DNA of 54,459 nt. Source: Nemertoderma westbladi. Taxonomy: Eukaryota > Xenacoelomorpha > Nemertodermatida > Nemertodermatidae. This document shows, one piece after another, positions 47,685-54,459 of this stretch (within the stretch, counting starts at the first letter, position 1; each line of letters starts with the position of its first letter). The stretch spans positions 1-54,459 of the forward strand of contig JAUCBJ010004653.1 of NCBI GenBank assembly GCA_032718475.1. The letters run 5' to 3'. The position numbers and the translations under genes are program-made. The notes beneath the pieces were generated by a model, which ran no database searches, was not told where the DNA came from, and was given only the letters and a program-made list of their open reading frames with translations.

Positions 47685-49091
47685 ATGACTCCAGATTCGC
47701 CCATTGGATTCTTGTTGGAGATTACCATGCCTGGACACATCCAGAAGGACTGCCCAAAAGATGACACATGTCCTCTGTGCAGACGTAACCATGACGCGTT
47801 ACTCCACACAACCAGTCACACTCCAACTAAGCACTTTCGACAAGAGTATCCCAATAAAGCGGCTAGATGCGACGCGCTTTATAAAGAGCGCGCACCGCGC
47901 GAAATCCGTACTTTCTACACCGATTGTATAGATCAATCAGGATCATCGGATGGGGAAGAGGAGGAAGATGACACCTTTTATGTGCATGCAGGAGAAGAAC
48001 AACCATATATAACACTCCTTACATACAACCAGTTGAAAGGGTTTAGCGTGATACCAATTAAGATCACAGGAACCCGAGGGAGCAAGCGTATATACGCTAT
48101 CTTGGAATATGCGTCGTCACATCGTTACGTCCACGAACAAGTAGCCGACATAGTTACAGACATGAGCCAAGGTAAGACTGCTCAGTATATGGTTAGTAGT
48201 ATGCATGGTAAAAGGGCAATACCTGTGACTAGAGTAAAATTAACCTTAGATACTCTTCTTTCCAAAGCGGAACACAGCAAGAAGGAATGCTCACTACTTC
48301 CGGTAAGGAACTTGACCTTTGCGGCCACAAAGGACTTTAGTAACCAGCTCGGTCCTGTGCCAGAGCAATTCCTGGAAGACCGTAAGTATTTCCGACATCT
48401 TGGAATACTGGAATGTCCTGTTAATTATCGCTCAATTGTGATGTTAATTTGGAAGGGCCAGTTTAACTTGCATCAAGTATGGGAGACATGCCCATCTGTG
48501 ATAACAGCGGGCAACCCTTACGCATGTAGAACTCCCATAGGTTGGTATACTAGAGCGCCTGTGCGTTTACTAGAGGTAAGTGATCAGGAGGACTACATCT
48601 TGCGCAGGTGTAGTTTACTGACTACCACGATAGCTAATTCTCCTTCACACTCCTGTGGTCCAATTGTACGACAGACTTACGTCGCTACCGACACTGACGT
48701 AACAGATCTGGACGAGACCACACGGACCTCTAACATACAGCTACTTGCAGCGAAACAGGTTGTATCGACCACCGAAGACCAAAGGGTTGTTGCTGTGGAT
48801 GACTCGATGAACGAGGATTTTGGAAGGCTTGGGAGCCTACCGACAAATCTGAAGGTCATTGACCCTATTCACCAAGCTTTAACACCGGTCGCTGATCTTG
48901 GAAGGCTTGCGAGTCTACCGACAGATCAAAACGTTTCGATGCTGACTAGTGACACCGGAAGGCTTGCGAGCCTACCAGCCACATTGACACTAGCCACCGC
49001 AGCGGACAATGATGTAGAAAAGGACTGTGGCGCAGTGCAAGCCGCACTTGACCGACTGCTGACTGAGAAGACCATTAAGTGGTTGGAATAG
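47685..49091 (+). CDS. BEL2 copy B: zinc-knuckle to protease-like region, 468-codon open frame
   Basis: Unlike copy A, this copy is open from the nucleocapsid region through the protease-like segment to the TAG at 49089-49091. The second Cys/His cluster (CPLCRRNHDALLH) is present, but a 1-nt loss near 47720 removes the first two Cys of the CCHC knuckle. The protease-site position reads ILEYASS, so the catalytic Asp is absent. Three palindrome copies near the C-terminus are read in frame as GRLxSLP. Confidence 0.72.
   Translation: MTPDSPIGFLLEITMPGHIQKDCPKDDTCPLCRRNHDALLHTTSHTPTKHFRQEYPNKAARCDALYKERAPREIRTFYTDCIDQSGSSDGEEEEDDTFYVHAGEEQPYITLLTYNQLKGFSVIPIKITGTRGSKRIYAILEYASSHRYVHEQVADIVTDMSQGKTAQYMVSSMHGKRAIPVTRVKLTLDTLLSKAEHSKKECSLLPVRNLTFAATKDFSNQLGPVPEQFLEDRKYFRHLGILECPVNYRSIVMLIWKGQFNLHQVWETCPSVITAGNPYACRTPIGWYTRAPVRLLEVSDQEDYILRRCSLLTTTIANSPSHSCGPIVRQTYVATDTDVTDLDETTRTSNIQLLAAKQVVSTTEDQRVVAVDDSMNEDFGRLGSLPTNLKVIDPIHQALTPVADLGRLASLPTDQNVSMLTSDTGRLASLPATLTLATAADNDVEKDCGAVQAALDRLLTEKTIKWLE
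48822..48841. repeat. Palindromic mini-element, copy B of P4
   Basis: GGAAGGCTTGGGAGCCTACC, identical to P4, read as GRLGSLPT. Confidence 0.8.
48900..48919. repeat. Palindromic mini-element, copy B of P5
   Basis: GGAAGGCTTGCGAGTCTACC, read as GRLASLPT. Confidence 0.78.
48957..48976. repeat. Palindromic mini-element, copy B of P6
   Basis: GGAAGGCTTGCGAGCCTACC, exact consensus, read as GRLASLPA. Confidence 0.82.
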
Positions 49092-49552
49092 GACTCAGCA
49101 GAACCCGGTAATTACGAGACCGCTATGTCAGAACAGGAAAAACAGTCATTAAAGATTATGAAGGATACCATTCACCAGATCGCGAATGGCCACTACGAAG
49201 TTGGAATATTGTGGTGCTATGGACAACCTAAGCTCGTTAACAACTACCCACTTGCTTTGAGACGACTCAAGTCGATACGGCAGTGGCTAGCGGCTGTTGC
49301 GTGATGAGACAGCCCATATGCAATACAACGCAGAACTTCAGATGTATCTCCAAAAGGGATACGCCATTAGGATGACAAACCCTGAGGTAACCACAGACCA
49401 AACATATTATCTGCCATATCATTTTGTTCGACACCCAGACAAACCTGGCAAGGTGAGTGTGGTCAACGACTGCGCCGCACTTTACCAAGGGATGTCTATG
49501 AATAGCGAATTGATGGACGGGCCGAATATGAACAATTACCTAATGCGTTTCA
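49092..49552 (+). pseudogene. BEL2 copy B, truncated reverse transcriptase
   Basis: Counterpart of 17949-18412: pre-RT motif, shared stops, then TYYLPYHFVRHPDK and VVNDCAALYQG. It ends at MRFR just before the first catalytic Asp motif, cut by the junction with BEL3 sequence. Confidence 0.8.
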
Positions 49553-50047
49553 GATGGGTGATCCAGCTCGTGTATCGCTCCGTGCTCCCCGCGGCTGCAA
49601 TCGAACGACCGCGTCCTCGACCGTCGCTGCCCCCGCGGTGGCACCCGCAGGAGCACGTCTGTCGTCTGAATCGGAATGCTGCGGGCTCCCCCCATCAGGG
49701 CTCGGTGTCCTCGGCCGAACTGGGTGTTGCCCTGTTGTAGTTGGCAGTACCAGTCCAGTGCGCAAGTTCACCGCTGAACCGACGCGCTCTGGAACCGTGG
49801 ATGTTTGGTTGGTATCAGGTACATTGACTGACTCCGGTAAAACCGCCGAGTCAGAACATACCTCGGGTTGCGGGTCTCCTCCAATGGCCCCCTGGGAGCC
49901 GGGTTGATCCACGTGGGATGAGTCTGACCATCCCTCGAACTGGCTGTCTGCTGAGCCGGTTGGAGTCCCGTCTAAGTGGGACGAATGTTCAGGGCCTACC
50001 GTACTGGCTGTGCCCCGCCGGGTTTCTCCTGGGATACCGGTACTCAT
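49553..50047 (-). pseudogene. BEL3 gag N-terminal fragment, duplicated copy
   Basis: Matches 39733-40226 with about 1% substitutions, starting at MSTGIPGETRRG and cut after about 164 codons at the junction with BEL2. It cannot encode the coiled coil. The leader follows at 50048-50359. Confidence 0.85.
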
Positions 50048-50359
50048 TATCGCTGCGGGACAGCGTAGCTAGCGTAGGTACTTAGCGCGGCGGCGTTGGG
50101 CAGGGTACCGCACCGGTGACCGGTATGCTGGCTGTAAGCTGTTGTAATTGCTGACCGCGTACTGCCGTAGGGCTAGGCAACAGTTCGTAGGCCTACCCTA
50201 CTACAACGACAACGTTTTTTACCATAATTACCGGTGACCGGACTGGTACGCACTTACAGTTCTGTCGTTGATCGCTCCTTTTACTTTTACCTAGCTGGGT
50301 GCCTAGAGATGTTGAAGAAGCAGTTTTTAGCAGCCCTATCCGGACAATGCTTCTACTTT

Positions 50360-50900
50360 TATTCCCCACTGCTGGCTGATGAACCTGTGAGCCGCTAATA
50401 ACGCGTAGCTCCCGCCCTTCCCGAACCCATGATAATAAAGTTGAATAGATCTTAGAATGATGTTGTTATGCATAAGTGAGTTTTATTGGCCGGTCTGTGA
50501 GTGACTGATGTTGAATGTCTGAAAAGGCAGAAACTACGGTAGAAGCAATGGCACGCTGTCAGGTACACTGCAGAAGGAATAATGCAGAGGTTGAGAAACG
50601 CCCTGCCTTATAGGTTCTGGCGGTAGAACCGTTAGCGAATGGGAGACAACAGCCACTCACAGAGCGCGGTATGATACACACCTATAAATAGCACCCAATC
50701 ATGACACAGTAATACCATGGCTACGCTACACCTACTGTAAGGGCCGGTGGCAATGCTGTAATAGGTGAAGCGGCCGAAATGGTAGAACTATTGGTATTGT
50801 GGGTAGTTAAATGGGGAAAGAGAGATGAGGGAATATTGGAAATTGAAGCCCCTACCCATATAATGGTTCTTATGGCCGGGATGGCTGGGCTACGGTCACA
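50360..50900 (-). repeat. BEL3 LTR, third copy
   Basis: Duplicate of the 5' LTR (40539-41079), ending GGTCACA followed by TATAT. It is attached to a leader and gag stub only, so it is not a complete element. Confidence 0.87.
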
Positions 50901-50905
50901 TATAT

Positions 50906-51981
50906 TATACGGTGCAATGCAATAACACATAAAAATGTTCATTTTAATAACCTGAGTAACAGATTTACAGCATTACTATAATACTAATTTCTTTAATTAT
51001 ATTTATAGTGCATAGGGGGTGGCTGTTGGCCTCGACTGGCATTGCCATTGCAAACAGTCACAACCCCCATAATAAATCGTCGTTAGGTGACGAACAAGTG
51101 CAATTTCATATCATATGATTACTATTATACAAACTTGAAACAAACTTCAAAACTAAACCGTTAGGCCTTCAGCAACGCAGGGAAAGGATGTCCACAACAC
51201 ACTAAAGCGCCCACATTAGATTCGCCCGCGTGCCCTTTAAAGTATGCCCTCTCGCCATACAGCGCCCACTTCAGAGGAAGGTAAGACTTTGTTTGACGCC
51301 CTTGCCCGCAATAAGACCTTAGATCAGGGTAAAGCGTGACACCATCCTGGGACACCGTAAAATTTAGGATTAAATATTTCAGATTCAGACAGAGGCAAAA
51401 ACCCGGATTAACCTGTATCTCCTACAGGTGTCAGCTATTGCTGTTCGTTAGTACGCGCAAGTACACTTCGTCACCTTCAAGGCAGAACCCCCTACGTCGA
51501 TTTTTTTAGATTTTCATGTTTTTGACTTTTTGGGTAATTCGATATCAGCTTTTTCGTCTGGCAGAACCCCGAAGCTTTTCGACCAGCCATTTTTGAGTTA
51601 TAAGCCAAAGACAGTTCCCCGTAACTTATGCCCACTTCGAGGCAGAACCCCACAAGTCAATAATTGGCTTGCAAAACACCGTAAATTCAAGTATATGAAA
51701 TTCAGTCCACCTGGCAAAACCCCTTAAATCAGAAATAACAACCAGTAAAACCCCTTAAATCAGAAACAATAACCTGGCAAAACCCCGTAATTTCTCATTT
51801 ATATACTGGTTTGTATTGCGGCCATGACACAAACATTATTGAGGTAACACAAACATTAATCTGGGATACAAACATTTATCAGGGACACAAACATTAATCA
51901 GGGACACACATTAAGTGGTACAAACATTAATAAGGGACAAAAACATTAATTAGGGACACACATTAATCAAGGGCACATACA
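50906..51981. repeat. Second copy of the hairpin, GGCARAACCCC and GGGACACAAACATTAAT blocks
   Basis: Counterpart of 41085-42160: foldback at about 51013-51070, GGCARAACCCC motifs at about 51481-51785, tandem array 51822-51981. No ORF supported. Confidence 0.75.
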
Positions 51982-52825
51982 TTTTGTAGTCACCCCTAGC
52001 AAACGAATGTCACAGAGAAATCAGCTAATAAGTTGAATTTGCTTTTAAAAGTAAGCAATTCAAACGAAAACGCAGTGGAGGTGTACGTGGACGAGTGTAG
52101 TGGTGTTTGGGCGAGTTACGAAGTTAACAAAAGATTTTCCATTATATTAAAATTCGTTGAAACTTTACTAAAACTAACAACCATGAATTGAATATCCTTG
52201 TGACATTTGTCCTGTTCGCTCATTCATTATTATACTATCAGATTAATAATAATATTAACATAATATTAATTATGTTAATAAAATAATATTAACATAATGT
52301 CGCCTCCCTTGATGTTAATAAAGTTTGTTAAAGTATAAATAAAATAGAAGAAACAACAAAATAAAAGTTAAAAAATCTTATTATAAACAGTAGCAATACA
52401 GCCAGCAGAAATATAATCACTGAAATGGACTCAAGATAAACAATGTGGTAGGTAAATAACCGTAAAAGTATGGTTGGTGGGATCTCTTCAGCGGCGGGAT
52501 TCAGTTGTGCATACATAATCTCAGAGTCACACAGTCTTCAATAAAATAGTGTAATTTAGGGTGGCATAATTTTCTAAGGGCATTTTTTTCCTAGGAAAAA
52601 TTTACAGGGGGGGGGGGGGGGGCATTTTTTCCTAGGAAAATATGCCCCTCAGAGCACATTTTCCGGGGGGCATATTTTCCACGTAAAACTGGCAACCAGT
52701 ACAACAGTAGCCTACCGCAGTAGCCTACAGCAGTAGCTACAATGTAAAGCTACTTATATACGGTGCTACGAATCATTATTCAATGTGAAATACTGTATGA
52801 GTGTATATATTCTAACATAACTTAC

Positions 52826-52963
52826 CAATGCATGATTCAGGATTGGCCGTTATTGCATTCAGAGAATATCCGTTATTGCATTCACATGTGAATGAACCAA
52901 GAGTATTTGTGCAGCTGGCATCAATGTGGCAGTTATGAGTATTGGTATTACATTCATCAATAT
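52826..52963 (-). CDS. Calcium-binding EGF-like exon 7, elongated form
   Basis: 46 codons; acceptor CTGCAG at 52964-52969, donor GTAAGT at 52820-52825, phase 1-1. Same coding sequence as exon 5. In minus-strand order it is the first exon in the window, so the gene continues beyond 54459. If the tandem duplication is real, it adds one type-II cassette here and a type-I cassette beyond the window. Confidence 0.87.
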
Positions 52964-53309
52964 CTGCAGCATAACATATATTGTTACTAATTAATTAAAT
53001 ATAAAGTGTATTCTGTATACTGTATAGTATATAGCGTACTGCACGTGTGTTTGTCTTTCAAATAACCCTTTTAGGTACCTGTGATGCAATAAATTTATAC
53101 ATATAATGGGCAAGAAGGCTCTTAAACAGTAAGCTTTAGTTAGAGTTTGTTGCCAAATTGCTCCATTTATTTGGATTAATAAACGTTAAAACAATTATTG
53201 GTAAGCATTAATAAGACCAAAAGTTGAGATTTTTGAGTGACATTTAGAAACCACCAATTCAATAGTCTCCCACTCGAGGTCTACATGTTTAAACTTTAAA
53301 TGTTACTAC

Positions 53310-54019
53310 TACACCTTTTCAACATGTATTTCTGAAAACATCACATTGATTTCAGAAAGGTCTATTTGGGTTTCAGTTTTTTTAATTTTGATTTCATAAT
53401 GTTACAATTTGATTTCAATAAATCTATTTCGATTTCGGTAAATTCAAAGTAGATTTCAGTTCGGTTTTATGAAGTTTCATAAACGTCCCGTTTGAATTTC
53501 AGAAAATTATGTTCGATTTCAAATTTCCTTTCGAATTTCCGATTTTTCATTTGAATTTCAGAAAGAAGACAATGGAATACCTACAAAACTGCAATAATGG
53601 CAATAACAAACAAATAATTTGCAATTCTATGATGATGAAAATTATCATAGAATGTATGCTATCAAGTATGCTGTCTCCCCTTGTGAATTCTCTCTACATT
53701 TCCTGGCTTGGTCTCCTGAGAATCCCTTCAGCTGCGGGGCGAAACCTACCGATCAGCTGGCTGCTTTCAGCTGATCACTGATTGCATGCAACGTCTAGGT
53801 CGTGTTGCTTTTTAGTTTTTTACATACTTCGGTACTGACATACCTACCGGTACCAGTAAGGTTTTTTACTTCACGTGATTGATAAATAAATAAATATAAT
53901 TCGTAATTATTGGTTACTCAAGCTTCTACTTCAATAATGAAAATTATAAGATTCTATAATTCAATTATATTTTTTGAAATCAAAGTAATGTTTTCTGAAA
54001 TACATGTGGAAAAGGTGTA
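53310..54019. mobile_element. Long-TIR element, copy C
   Basis: Same arms and length as copy B (43490-44199); no transposase. Confidence 0.62.
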
Positions 54020-54024
54020 GACCA

Positions 54025-54459
54025 CTACCTGTGACTTTCAAAGTGAACTGTCAAAATTTTGGTCTTTTTGGACTTAATAAAAAGACCAACACTAGAAGCA
54101 GTAGCCTGTTCTAATGAGCTGAAGAGCCGTTGGGCTCCCTCTAGTGATTCTGAGAGTACTCCTAAGTCATCAGCAAAGTCTAGATCAGTTAGGTACGTGG
54201 CAGGATTTCTTCGACTTCGGGAGCCAGTAGGTGGAGTTACCAACACCCCATCATCATTATGATGATCTGAGGACATGCTTAAATAGAACATAGACGACCA
54301 CAATGAATAAGAATGGTGCAAGTGTGTCTCCCTGGAGGTACTCCCCAACTTCGAATGGAGCTGTGTCACCATCAACAGTAGACACAAATGTTGTCGAACC
54401 ATCGTATACTGATCTGATTGCTCCATCTGCACTTGTAAAGTTTGCCGCTAGAGAGCAAA
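54025..54459 (-). pseudogene. LINE reverse transcriptase relic, copy C
   Basis: Same FADD-containing RT fragment as copies A and B, cut by the window end. Confidence 0.7.

Larger units (their letters stand above)
45635..49552 (+). mobile_element. BEL2 partial copy (copy B), truncated in RT
   Basis: Follows copy A from about 14440 to 18412 with only a few percent divergence, sharing most of its stops. It ends abruptly at about 49552 within the RT domain, where sequence of the BEL3 gag begins in reverse orientation. Five palindromic mini-elements are retained. Confidence 0.88.
49553..54459. repeat. Second unit of a 9.82-kb head-to-tail tandem duplication (incomplete)
   Basis: Everything from 49553 to the window end matches 39733-44640 at a constant offset of about 9820-9821: gag fragment, leader, LTR, motif arrays, G-run, EGF exon, TIR element and LINE relic. 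The repeated unit is therefore 39733-49552. Scattered single-base differences argue against a simple copied read. Confidence 0.9.
51985..54459. repeat. Segmental duplication block, copy C (EGF exon 7)
   Basis: Counterpart of 10571 and 42164. It leaves the window within the LINE relic, just before the site of the TTAA element. Confidence 0.88.

Overview
The window reads as a repeat-rich piece of an animal genome, most likely a marine invertebrate. The evidence is spliced calcium-binding EGF exons in AT-rich introns, BEL/Pao LTR retrotransposons, CR1/L2-like LINEs, a tRNA-derived SINE and several TIR elements. The species cannot be fixed from the sequence; a sponge, cnidarian or basal deuterostome would all fit. 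The only host gene supported is on the minus strand: seven single-domain cbEGF exons (820-942, 9339-9461, 11412-11549, 13116-13238, 43006-43143, 45448-45570, 52826-52963). Each has a perfect GTAAGT donor, a CTGCAG acceptor and phase 1-1 boundaries, so they can be spliced in tandem into a long secreted or membrane EGF-repeat protein. The transposons lie in its introns.

Layout. 1-2980: exon 1 and intron. 2983-5110: decayed reverse-transcriptase element. 5200-5981: TIR element with a TTA target duplication. 6000-9000: decayed BEL/Pao gag (BEL1). 9339-13238: exons 2-4 with a TIR element and a LINE relic between 3 and 4. 13345-about 22530: plus-strand BEL/Pao element (BEL2) with gag, zinc knuckle, protease-like, RT, RNase H, an unusual proline/aspartate repeat spacer and integrase. 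22879-26720: an unexplained run of ORFs, five of them in one frame, ending in a protein with two zinc knuckles. 27140-27502: SINE and tRNA-like fragment. 27930-29870: LINE. 29936-41079: near-complete minus-strand BEL/Pao element (BEL3) with both LTRs, a polypurine tract and a TATAT target duplication. 41085-54459: repeat arrays and two further copies of the exon/LINE/BEL2 block.

Duplication history. The block holding exons 3-4 and BEL2 occurs again at 42164-49552 (exons 5-6). The 9.82-kb stretch 39733-49552 is then duplicated head to tail, with a chimeric BEL2/BEL3 junction at about 49552 and the second copy running off the window (exon 7). Segmental duplication of transposon-laden intron blocks has therefore been adding EGF cassettes to the host gene.

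Best candidates for something undescribed: (1) a 20-bp palindromic mini-element, consensus GGAAGGCTTGCGAGCCTACC, scattered at least 16 times through BEL2, its partial copy and the unexplained ORF array, including inside reading frames and with a compensatory stem change; (2) a tandem array of covarying mini-hairpins (GTCTA/TAGAC, GTCCA/TGGAC, ATCCA/TGGAT, GATCTA/TAGATC) in the 3' region of BEL3, within a 2-kb stretch rich in hairpins, many with CGGAA or CGGAG loops; (3) the ORF array at 22879-26720.
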